From contig CM020618.1 of assembly GCA_009829735.1 (NCBI GenBank), positions 4,710,882 to 4,774,881 of the forward strand: a stretch of 64,000 bases of DNA. Reading direction: 5' to 3'. The translations under genes were made by a program, and so were the position numbers. Below, in pieces: positions 42,939 through 53,560 of this stretch. The stretch comes from Pyropia yezoensis. Taxonomy: Eukaryota > Rhodophyta > Bangiophyceae > Bangiales > Bangiaceae. Positions within the stretch are counted from its first letter, which is position 1, and every line of letters begins with the position of its first letter. The notes under the pieces are model-generated. The model had not been told where the DNA came from, made no database searches, and worked only from the letters and a program-made list of their open reading frames with translations.

Positions 42939-44574
42939 GCGAAGAAGGAGATTGGATGCGTTAGCGAGATGGACGGAGCTCTGGAGAATGAGACGTAGAT
43001 ACAGGAGCACTGCGGGGTAAAATGGAAAAAAAGTCCCATAGAGGTCAAGGACAAGGGGCTGGGCGCTGGGAGGCAGGAAGTGGGGGGTAGGTGAGCACGT
43101 CCCGGACAGCCAGGGAGGGAGGGATCTCATTCGTCGCGTTTAGTGGTACACTAAAACTGCTCCGCCAAATCTAACGAACAGTAGCATGGACAGCCATTGG
43201 GGAGTTGTGCGCGGAGTGAAGTCCAAGCGGCAGACTGGTCTAGGGAGCAGATATCCACCACTCAGAGGGATGCAATTGCAACGAATTGGTCGCTCATCCC
43301 ACAAGTAGATCATGACTACCGATACTCCTCGAACTCGCCTCCATTGCTGTGCTGGAGTCGGAGGTGGCTGTAGTATCGCTGGCCCTGACTTGGCGCTGAC
43401 CCGGGATGGCAACCAGGGGACACCAGGTGCCCGGACACGCCCGACGTGTGGGGATGGTTGGCGGCCGTGGCCCGTGCCCGGCACTGGGTCACGATGGACT
43501 ACGCCACCCACACGTGAGAGAGGGACTTCTGCTGGGATATTGCATATTTGTGAGGGACTTGATTAGAGAGAAGTGAGTGTAAGACTAGTGAGGGAGACTA
43601 GAATTAGTACTGATAGTGGCCCCCGACCTGACAAGGTTAGAATCGGGTCGGGGCCACTCGGGGCTAGGGGGGGGCCACCTGGCCAACGTGCCGAGGCTTC
43701 CCCAGATGCACGTTAAGAGGGACAGCGAGGCGCCCTTGGCCCGCGCCCTCAGGGAAAAAGACAACTTCGCGTTTGTTTTCCTCTTCCCCGTGTGCACTAC
43801 CGTGCGTATCTGTTGGCTCTGCCAGCAGGCACGTGAGGCAACGGGCATACCATCCTCGTAGTTCCCCTTTCTGTGTTACCTGTCCCCTTTCCCCCGAGGG
43901 ATCCTGACACGTGTCTGAGTCGATCGAGTATTATACCACGGTGGGGCGAACAGCGATTTCACCTGTGCATCCGTGGGGATGGAAATTCCTCTTACCGAGC
44001 TCGCTCTCCCATTGGATGGAACGAACGCTGCGAACGCGTAGTCGGACGTCTTTTTACTCCATGGTCGATATGTGGTTCCGCGTTTGGCTCGGCTCGGGTG
44101 CCATGCACATACGAGATTTGTGTTTTGTTTTGGGACGCTTTTGAATTTTGATTAGAGCTTCCCGTGACACCTAAGTCTAATACGTTTGAGTCTTTCTTGC
44201 TCGCCATGTACCTATCTGGCATGCGGAGAAGAGAGCGGAGTGTAGGACTGGACCTCCAGGAGCAGCACTTTAGTAGAAACATACAGTGGTGGAGGGGGAG
44301 CGCTAAGGGGGTGAGGAGGGGGCGCCATCTTATAAACGGTGTTTCATGGCGGCGTTGGCGTGCGGCTTCCTCGGGCAGCTCTCGCAGATGACTCGAGGAG
44401 AACGACGCGAGAAGAGCGAAGGCGAGGGGAGGGGGGGGGGGGTGCTTTTCAATGTTGAAATAAGCGAGGCTTGTGGGCAGCGGGAGCGTGGGGTGTGTCT
44501 GCATGGGTCGCGGCCGTCCCGCCGCGTGGCACACGCTGATGACGTCGCCATGCTCCGAGGGCGTCACCTGAGTT
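42939..44574. other. Intergenic sequence, no supported gene
   Basis: Several short open frames on both strands have no recognisable product. A 13-bp imperfect hairpin lies at 43616-43657 (GTGGCCCCCGACC against GGGTCGGGGCCAC). Confidence 0.4.
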
Positions 44575-44715
44575 ATGGCGGGGAAGGTCACCACGGCGAG
44601 CCAGGCACAACTGGATCACCTCGGCCGCGCGCTCCTCAAATCGGGGGTGGTCGTGCTGACGGAGCGGCCGACACAGCCGCTCAACGGCCGCATGGGGTTG
44701 TCCTACGGCGCGTAG
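44575..44715 (+). CDS. Possible small ORF or first exon (46 codons)
   Basis: ATG to TAG encodes a peptide starting MAGKVTTASQAQLDHLGRAL, with a mixed, protein-like composition quite unlike the low-complexity frames nearby. A GT that could be a splice donor falls in its last codons (GGCGC/GTAGGG), so it may be the first exon of a longer gene. No homologue is recognised. The call is weak. Confidence 0.22.
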   Translation: MAGKVTTASQAQLDHLGRALLKSGVVVLTERPTQPLNGRMGLSYGA

Positions 44716-46649
44716 GGCGAGTAGAGGTGTCTTTTGGGAACAACTTGGAGGAGCGGGGAAGGGGGATGAGTGAGAGGGGACAAACGTGAGGAAGAGGCGA
44801 AGGGAGCTCCCGGAGTGCTGGTTTTCACGGGACTACCAGCCGCTGCCGGGGAGTGCCTTAATCGGTGGCTGTCTAAACTCGTACGTACACATAGCTAAAG
44901 ACGTGACAGCGCCTCTTCGATGGGTGGCGGGAGAAAGGGAGCCTCCCCGCATGCGTGATGCGGGGGGGCGACTGGGGTGCCTGTGGATGAATAGCGCGAG
45001 ATTGGACCAAATGTACAGTGAGAGAGGGGGCGGGAGAGGGGGCGGACAGATGGGCGAAGCCCAGGTGGCAAGACGGTGACGGGAGGGGACCATTCGAAAC
45101 CTACCCGACGCCAAAATGTGTTCCAAAAGTCGACACTGTATTCATGTTTCTTGTCATTTTTTACGGTAGTCGATGTCATGAGGTGAAAGTGTTATCCCAA
45201 GGAATTTATAGGCTGATGCCCGACGACCTTGCTGCGCTCCAGGCCATCCGTGAACAGATAAAGCCAGGATATTGTGCGTCCCGTAAGAAGTGGACATGCA
45301 CGGGTCGTGCAGTGTGGGTTTGATTGGTCCAGTGGCCGATATGCTACATTCGACATGATCACGTCACGTGCACGTCCACTATTCATTTGCGGGACACACT
45401 ATAGGTCGAGAGCTCGGCACTAGGTCCCCGCGATAGCAGAGAGGTCACATTCTATTGGGCGGCTGAATTAGGAATCTCGTACGTGCATGCCACTTGAGCC
45501 TTTGGCTCTGCGCCAAAGCCGCGAGGCAAGAATGCGTTTTTGGCTCGCCTCTTTTGCTCAGAGACAACCGATGCCGCTGACAAAGCCAAGACCTCGCGTA
45601 TTTACGTTATCGAGACGCCTCGAGACTCATAGCGGAACTAAGCCAGGTGAGAAATTTCTAATGTAATTTGGCTCGTCACATGGGCATATTGCTCAAGTCC
45701 GCTCGGTCTGCACCTTCACCAATGAGCGAAAAGCCAACACGGTGCCACGTCGCGGGATTGCGGCATTTGTGGAGATGCTTGCAAGCGGCGCCCGTGTCGT
45801 TGGGTTGGCGGGCAGCAGCGGTGCCGCCGCCGTGGCTGCGGCCGTGGACGCAGGGCGGGGACGGCGGCCACCGCGGCGGGGAGGCAGGAGGAGGGGGCGG
45901 GACACATCCGGCGGCGACGGCGGCGGCGGCCCACCGCCCGTCTGGCAAGTGGAGCTTGCTCCCGATGGCGGAAGGAGGGGGGGACCGTGCCCGTGGCGGC
46001 GCGAGCTGCGCGCAGCACACCCCGCTCGCGCGACAGGGCGACGGCCCACCTCTGCCGACGGCGGGGGGCGAGGGGGGTCCCCGTCCTCGACAGCGACCGC
46101 GCGCCGTTGCCGTGCAGAGGGAGGTGCGGAGGAGCCTGCCAGCCGGCCCTAACATCGTCAACATGTGATACTGACTGACTTGGTGGAAAAACCGGTTCAC
46201 TCACTAAAGTCACGAATGACCGACTGACGGCCGCTCCGGAACACGGGCGAGGTCGCGGCACATCAAGTTCGCGGCGCCGCAAGCTCGTTGCCACATCCCA
46301 TGCGCCATTTTTTTGACATCGCAGATGATCATTGAGTTAGGGCCTCGGACGACGCTAAATACATAGCTGTTGGGTCCTCGTAGTTTCCAAAACTTTTTAT
46401 GGACCAATCGACCAATAAGTTTTGCAAAAAACTCTGGGGACCATGTTTGCTGTCCCACACTGGTCTCCATGTCCATGCCGACGCCCTGCTCGCCCCTCAA
46501 GGGCTGTTGCCGGTGCATCACGAGACCCCGCCCCTTCCCTCTACACCCCTGGAGCTCCCCCTCCTATTACACAGCGATGTACTACTCGGCAATGGATGCC
46601 ATGATGGTCAACAATCTGTTTTTTGCCGCAGAGCTGGAGACCGGCTGCG
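44716..46649. other. Intergenic sequence left of A2
   Basis: No supported gene. A short plus-strand stretch at about 45190-45320 translates into coding-like text (SQGIYRLMPDDLAALQAIRE) ending in TGA and might be an exon. From 45800 to 46150 both strands are open because of GC-rich low complexity. AT-richer bases at 46300-46450 precede the A2 truncation point. Confidence 0.4.
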
Positions 46650-48907
46650 TTGACACGGCCGCCCGCCGCGGTCAACCGCGCGTGGCGGCTTCTACCCCCT
46701 CTCTGCCGGCTGCCCGGATGGAGCCTGGTGCCGGTGCCGGCTCACCGCAGCTACCTCAAGATGGTCCGCCCTGCGGCGGAGGTGGCGACCCGCAGCCGAC
46801 TCCGGCTGGTCAAGGTGGTCCGGGTGTCCGGGCGGTGACTCCTCGAGGCGGTCCCGACGTTGACGCGGGTGGTGGTGGCGGTGCGACACCCGGTGCGGCG
46901 GGTCAAGACGGTGCGGGTGTCCGCACGGCCGGGGCTCCGGCTCCGGAGGCTGTCCAAGTGCCTTCCCCTTCCGAGGCGGGGGCTACGCCGACGGGTGGTG
47001 CCGGCGCCGGTACCATACCTGCGGTGCCGCGGGTGTCGAGCGGTCAAGACGCTCCTTCTCCCATGGCGGTTGACACCGGGAGTTACTCCGGGCGGGCGCC
47101 CGCCCTTCTTCTTCCTCCTCGGCCTCGTCCATCTCCGACGTCGGCCCCTCTGCCGGTGGTGCGTCCCCCGGCGCCCCCGATTCTTCCTGGTCCTGCCCGG
47201 GTTGCCCCGTTGGGTGGCGGCGTCGCCGTGGCGGCGGGTCAACCCGCCATGTCGGTGTCCGACTTGGTGGCTCGGGTTCGAGGCCTCACGGTGCAAGAGT
47301 CGATGGAGTCCGATGGGCGTATGCGGGTGGACTTCCACCTGGTGCATCCCCGTGGAGAGTCCTCCCGGCGCGTTAAGGTGGACCCGAGCTGGGAGCGGGA
47401 GTTGGTGCGGCTGGTCAACCAGCCGAACGCGGTCCGGGTGGAACACCATTGGATCCTGAGTCAGCCGGACGACCGGCATGCGCAGCTCTGGCGCACCCGG
47501 GTGGGTCGGGGTGAGGTCTACCTCGACCCCAACTTCGGGGTCTGCGACCTGATTGCCCCCGCGTTGCCGCGGGAGGTTGACTACCCGGCTAGTGCTCGGG
47601 GGATTGCGGCGGCGGCGGAGCCGGTTGCGTTTGGGGAGACGGTAAGCAGTACCGGTCGGTATCCCGACTTTGACTACTACCCGGGGGTACCCCCGTATCT
47701 GTCGTTGAAGGCTCCCTACCCGCCCATGGCGGGGTTGAAGTCGGCGTCGAGTTGGCGACGTAACCATGGTGTCATGGCGGATGCGTTCCGCACGGATATA
47801 ACGTGTGCGTTGCAGACCGGCAACGGTCGTGCTCCGGTATACACTCCCGTGCGCCCGCCGCTATGGCAGGAGGGGTGGGAACCCGCCCCTGCTTTCCGGT
47901 TTGACACCGGCTCCTGCCTTCGCTACTTCGGGAGTGTGTTGGCCTCGCGACCGGTCCACCCGTTGCAGGGTACCTTCACCCTTGAGGTTACCCTCGGGCA
48001 GGCTTCATCCTTCTTGCTGTCCGTCCGCCGGCAGGGTCGTCTGTTTCATCTTCCGACGGGTGTCCGTCGGCACATCGCGCAGTTGGGCGTGGATCTGATA
48101 GCCGCCAAGACCGGGTTGGCCCGGGAGTTCGAAGCCCTGCTGGCTGTTCACGATGCCGTGAACTGGGCTGGGGTGTTGGCCCTTCCCCCGTACCGGGACC
48201 CGCAGGCTGGGGCTTCCCCCTTGCCTCGTCACTCGTTGCGTGTCCGGCGTACTCAGCCGGGTGAGCCCAGTTGCCATGGGTGGGCATCCACCGAGGCTGT
48301 TGCTGACCTGGGTATTCCCATGGTCATCCATGACCCTCTTCAGGTCCTTGCTCCGTGGTTCGGTAACCCGATGCCGGCGGCGGTTGGCCGTCGTCCCCGA
48401 GAGTGGGGCTCTGTGGGTGGGGAGCGTGAGGTGTCCCGTCGTCGGGCGGAGTACCGCCGTGGTTACGGTGGAGCCCCTTCGGTAGGGTCCTACCGGGCCT
48501 CGTACCAGGTGCCACCGGCTCCGGTGGTAGCCGTGTCGGCTTCTGTGGCTCCTCTGGCTGCGCCAGTGTCACCTCCCGCCCCTGTCCTACATGACGGGGG
48601 TCCCCGTCTCTGGTATGAGGGCGTTGACGCCCTTGTTACCCGCGCAATGCGTGGGGGTCTCTCTGTTAGCTGGGGGGATATCCCCCCAGGTGCTGCGCTG
48701 GTTGGGTCAGCGCGTTGCTTCGGTGGCGTGTTGGACCGCCTCCAGAAAGCTCTGGAGGACGTGGAGGCTGGCCGCAGCACCCTCGTCCAGCTATGCACCG
48801 AGGTAACTCGGGTGGTCGACCGTCGTGACGTTGCCGACCGGTGGAGCACGGAGGTCTACGCGCTTACGCGTGAGTGGCCTCCCTCGGGCAGTGGGTCTAC
48901 CCACTGA
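46650..48907 (+). pseudogene. A2 antisense accessory ORF, N-terminus missing
   Basis: Matches the A1 antisense protein from its Pro/Gly-rich section onward, including WILSQPDDRHAQLW, MAGLKSASSWRRNH and LQTGNGRAPVYT. The first 100 or so residues are lost with the truncated 3' end; upstream bases are unrelated and read through only by chance. The C-terminal part is longer than in A1 and ends with a Trp/Leu-rich helical-looking stretch. It converges on pol. Confidence 0.7.
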
Positions 48908-49385
48908 GGAGTGCTATTGTTTGTGCGGGAGAGGGCCCCGGCAACCCTTATGGTAGCCGGGTAGTAGTGAGTATAAACTCATCCCCTTTGGGGGCATTGC
49001 TTGCCTCTGTTTGCTGCCCTGGGGAGTACCCCTTCTGGCTCAGTGGTGCCTTGCCTCCCGTCCAACTTCTTCCGGTAGGTTCATGCTTGGGGAGGTCATC
49101 CTCCCTCACTTGGTGTCTTGGCTTGGGGAGGTCATCCTCCCGTGTAAGCTCCCTAGTTACTTCGATATTATCGGAGTTAGCCTTTACCTTTAAGTTAACT
49201 TATTAAGGTTCAGGTTTTACTTAGTTACCTAAGCTTAGCTCTACTTAGTTACCTAAGCTTGGTTCGACTTAGAAACCTAAGTCTGATTTGACTTAGAAAC
49301 CTAAGTCTACCGTAACCATGTCACACCCTACTTAGTAGGTATAAGCCTCACCCCCCAACAGCCGAAGTCGGTGTCGGTTGGGTTG
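48908..49385. other. A2 spacer between convergent ORFs
   Basis: This 478-bp spacer holds a palindrome array at 49220-49305 and a block conserved with A1 next to the pol stop. Two copies of GGGGAGGTCATCCTCCC lie at about 49091-49141. It is the expected place for both transcript ends. Confidence 0.6.
49220..49315. repeat. Four 14-nt palindromes at a 24-bp period
   Basis: CTTAGTTACCTAAG at 49220 and 49244, and CTTAGAAACCTAAG at 49268 and 49292. Each unit can fold on itself (CTTAG/CTAAG), and spacing is exactly 24 bp. A1 keeps two related units (18295, 18320) with period 25. A transcript-end or protein-binding role is possible. Confidence 0.85.
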
Positions 49386-52300
49386 TTACAGTAGGCGTCG
49401 TCGCCTCATGTACGGCATGAGGAGTTGGCGGGGTATATTTGCCGCCTGTTCCCAGGTGGGTGAGTCGTATCCGACCCACATAACCTTGACGTACCAGGGT
49501 CCTGGTAGGTCCGAGTCGGTGTGTCCGACCACGCTCTCTACTTGGTATGGAATCCCATCCGGTCCCACCGGGTCATCTGACCGGTGGGTTGTAAGAGCTT
49601 CATGTAGCAACCCAGCCGGTACCGGCTGAGGCTGTTCCGGCATCGGAGCAGGTGTGACATCATTCATGCTGATGCGTTGAATCTCCGTATCGGAGTGTAA
49701 GATAACAGAGTGGTCATCTCTGTGGAGGATCTGGTACGGTCCCTTGACCGGTTGCATAAGCTTGTTCCCTCGGAACTTCTGGTGTCTGATATAGACCCAG
49801 TCACCTGTTACCAGGGTTGCGTTGCGCACCCGTAGTCGGGCGTCGAAGTTCTTCTTATACCGAAGTTGTGTTCTGTCAAGGGCACCCTTGAGCTTAGGAA
49901 TCATCCACGATAGCTTGGCCAACCAAGCTAGGTGGATGCGTTCGGCGGGTCGGCCCTTCGGTGTATCATACCGAGTGCACCTGCCGGGTGGCAGCGTCAG
50001 GTTACCGACGCCTAGTGGCATGACCCACTCCAGCGGAGCAATGTTTGTGCTCCGATGTGGCCTGGCATTGTATGCCAGGGTGAGTACGGACAGAAGCCTA
50101 ACCCAAGTGTTCGTGTGCTCGGCCACGTAGCACTGAAGCATCTTTACGATGGTGCGGTTGAACCGCTCCACCTGCCCGTTGGACTGCGGGTGGTAGTCGG
50201 CTGCCCGACGTGGTTCGATACCGAACATGCCCAGGACCTTAGTGCAGAATGCCGACGTAAGGTTTGCTCCGTTATCGGAGAGGAGTTGCTTCATGACTCC
50301 GTATGCACTGATCCAGTGGTCAACCACTGCGTTCATGATCGTGTATGCCGTATCATTCGGGATGGCTGCCGCTCTTGACAGCTTAGTGAAGCGGTCAGAC
50401 ATGACCAGGATGTACCTGTTCCCTTCTTCCGTTATCGGAAGTGGCCCGAGTATGTCGATAGCGACTTGCTCGTTGGGCCCATCAGGTGGGAATAGCTTCA
50501 TGGCAGACGCCCGCCTATGTAGACTCATGCGGTTACGTGCACAGGGGTGGCATCCCCTTACGTGGTCGACCACGTCGACGGCCATTGCTGGCCAGTAGAA
50601 GAACCTTCGCATTGCTGCGAACATACGTGAACCCCCCGGGTGTCCGGCTGTAGGGTTCTCATGTTCTCGTTTCATGACGGCTTGCCGTAAGGACACGGGA
50701 ACCACGAATTGATGTCGTCCATCGGCGGGTGCCCGCCGGTATATGAGTCCGTCTTCGTTCTCGGAGAAGATGCCGGCCGTACCGGCCAGGAGGTTAGCAC
50801 GATGACGTCTACAGTCATCGTCGTTGGCCTGTGCCTCGCGGAAGTCCGCGAGGGTCAATGGGCACGCAAGGTGTGCCATGGTATGGTCAGCCATACCCTG
50901 GGTAGCATTACCCACCATGCACACCGGTACTACCGGGATGTCCTCGTCCACCGGGCGGGTATCCCCGCTCGGGGTGTCGAGTCGAGACAACGCGTCTCCG
51001 AGGTGGTGGGTTGACCCAGCCTTATACACCGTGCGGTAGTCGTGCTCGGCCATCTTCAGCCTCCATCGGGCTAGCCTCCCATGGCTATCGGAATCCTTGT
51101 CACCAAGGTTGAGGAGCCATCGTAGGGGTTCGTGGTCGGACCTCACGATGAACCTGGAGCCCTCCAGGTATGGACGGAGCAGTTGCACTGCCCATATAAC
51201 TCCGAGGCATTCACGCTCGGTGGCACTATAGTTCCGCTCAGCCGGGTTGAGTGTCCGGCTGAAGTACCCTACCGGACGTAGGTCCGGGATAACGTTGTCG
51301 GTACCTATCAACGTCTCTCCCTGTAACAGGGTGCATCCCACTTGTGTATCACACGCATCGACATCGATGACGAAGGTACCCCGTCTATGCGGTAACGCAA
51401 GGACGGGTGGGGCTAGTAGGGCTCGCTTCAGCGACTCGAATGCCTCCTCTTCGCTAGGCGAAGGGGGTTGGAGTACCTTGGGTAAGGTACTGCTCGTAAG
51501 AACCGTTAACGGTTTAGCTATCCGAGCGAAGTCCTTGACGAACCGTCGGTATACATTGCACATTCCCAGGAAGCTCTTGAGCTGCGTCTGGGTGTTAGGG
51601 AACCGGGCATCCCGGAGTGCCCGGGTATTGGCTTCGAGTACCCCTAGTTTACCAGGGGTTATCTGGTGGCCCAGATACTCGACCGTCTGTTGGAAGAAGG
51701 CGCACTTCTTCAGACGCAGGGTTACCCCGGCGTTCCTCAAGAGGGTGAGTACCTCGTCAACATGTTGTACATGGTCATCCATGTTACGCGAGAAGACGAT
51801 GACGTCATCGAGGTACACTAGGCAGTTACGCCACTTCACCCCCGACAGTATGATGTCGATAGCCCGCTGGAATGTAGCGGGGGCGTTGGACAATCCGAAG
51901 GGCATCCTTAGGAACTCGTACACTCCACTGTGACAGACGAATGCCGTCTTGGGGATATCCTCGTCCGCCACCGGGATCTGCCAGTATCCGGCATTGCAGT
52001 CGATGGTGGTAAACACCGTAGCCTCCCCCAGGGAGTCGATGCATTCATCCATCCTTGGCAAAGGGTATGAGTCCTTCTTGGTAACCAAGTTGAGGCGTCG
52101 ATAATCGATGCAAAACCGAGGGGTTTGATCCTTCTTCGGCACAACAACGACTGGGGCACCCCATTCCGACATCGAAGGTCGGATCACCTTAGCTTCACTC
52201 ATCCTCTTCACTTCTCCATCAACGATCTCTCGTTGCATAGGTCCCGCTCGGTGCGGTTGTGAGCGGGCGGGTCGTGCGCCTGGTACCAGGTCTATACGAT

Positions 52301-53552
52301 GTTGGGTTGCCCCAATGGTCCCCAAGGCCCCGCCTGTCCACATAACGTCATGCTTTCTTAGCATCCGTCGTACCCCTTCGGCTACCGAAGGGGGAAGGTG
52401 GTCGAGGTCAGCCTCGGCCAGTGCCTTCAAGGCCTCTTGGTCCTTTGGCAGCAGGTCCGCCGGAGCCGCCGATGGGTTAGGCTTCCCGTCATCGGGTTAC
52501 TGTCGCTCGGTGGTCTCGGCGACCGCCAGTACTTCAAGTGGTTCCACTTGACCTTCCTTATCAGGGGTAAGGATATCTCCTTCGTAGAGTTCGGCAATCC
52601 CGAGGATAGTTCCCTTCGGGAGGGTGACTGCCTTACGGCGATAGTTCGCCATCACTAGGAGGGACGACCCTCCTGCTGGGAGGTCTATGAGACCGTTGGC
52701 CATGGTCAACCCATGGCGCTTGTACGTCCGTAGGTTGGACTGGACTCTGCAGATGCCTGCGAGGTCGCAGTTAACCGGGAGGACTGTCTCTGACAACGGC
52801 TCAAAGCGAGTTCGCTTGGCCAACCGAAGTGTCTTCGGCTCGACGCTTGCGTACACCTCAGCCACGTTAACGTGGCTTCCTTGCAGCGTCAGGTCCCTGA
52901 CGATAGCCGTGTGTCCTCGCTTCGTCCCGTCGGCTTCTTGAAGCTCGACGGTCCTCCGGCCTGGCCGGATTGCATCAACGTGAACGTTGATGAAGGTGCA
53001 CCCCAGTATGCAGGGCACCGATAGCGTTTCACATACCAGGAAGTCAACTTCCGTGGTGAGATCCCCGATGGTAACCTGCAGCGACATCGCTGCGGTCGTA
53101 CGAATGAGTCGACCATTCGCGTCCTTGATGGTGGGTCCCCGAGTCACTCTGACTCGTGGGAGCCACTTGTCCGGGAGGGTATCCTTCCGGATAAGGTTGG
53201 GTCCAGCCCCTGTGTCCAGTACAGGGTAGTACGATCGTGTCGACTGGGGGTCAACCCCCAGTGTGGCTGATACCTTGAAGTTCTCCAAGGTAAACAACAC
53301 ATGTCCTACACCGATATCCGGTGTAGCTCGGGCATCCTGAACAGGGCCCTTGTCTGGTTCAACGTGACGGGGCTTCCCGTCCTCTCCTCCCAACCTTGGA
53401 GGTTGGTCATCAATCCCCTGACGCCGTGTCGTCGGGGCCGGAAGGTGTACCCGGGGGTTGATGCGGCGTCGGCTCAACCGCGCTCTCCGTGGGGCTTTCC
53501 CCGCGGTACTGCGGGGTGGCTTGCTTGGGTAACCCCAGCGCCCCCCGGTCAT
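49386..53552 (-). pseudogene. pol: A2 pol: PR, RT, RNase H, integrase, chromodomain
   Basis: The N-terminal part has a protease with DTGAG (about 53205-53220). The long open part (49386-52430) has RT with YLDDVIVFS, RNase H (IDVDACDTQ), the integrase zinc finger, the integrase core with SDNGAN and an E downstream, and a C-terminal chromodomain (WYVKVMWVGYDSPTWEQ). It is broken about once. The first ATG lies 8 bases beyond the gag stop and in the -1 frame. Confidence 0.9.
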
Positions 53553-53560
53553 CCTTCCTC

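Noticed and set aside
45490-45530. tRNA-like stem TTTGGC/GCCAAA
   Set aside because: Only one short stem; no T-arm or anticodon arm could be placed.
45668-46294. Overlapping 166- and 192-codon ORFs on opposite strands
   Set aside because: Both are GC-driven low complexity with no motif; neither can be preferred.
46370-46649. Extension of the A2 antisense ORF to the left
   Set aside because: No likeness to the A1 protein before about 46650; unrelated flanking DNA happens to be open.
49091-49141. Repeated GGGGAGGTCATCCTCCC as a possible CRISPR-like or regulatory array
   Set aside because: Only two copies, in a retroelement spacer; treated as part of the general palindrome pattern.
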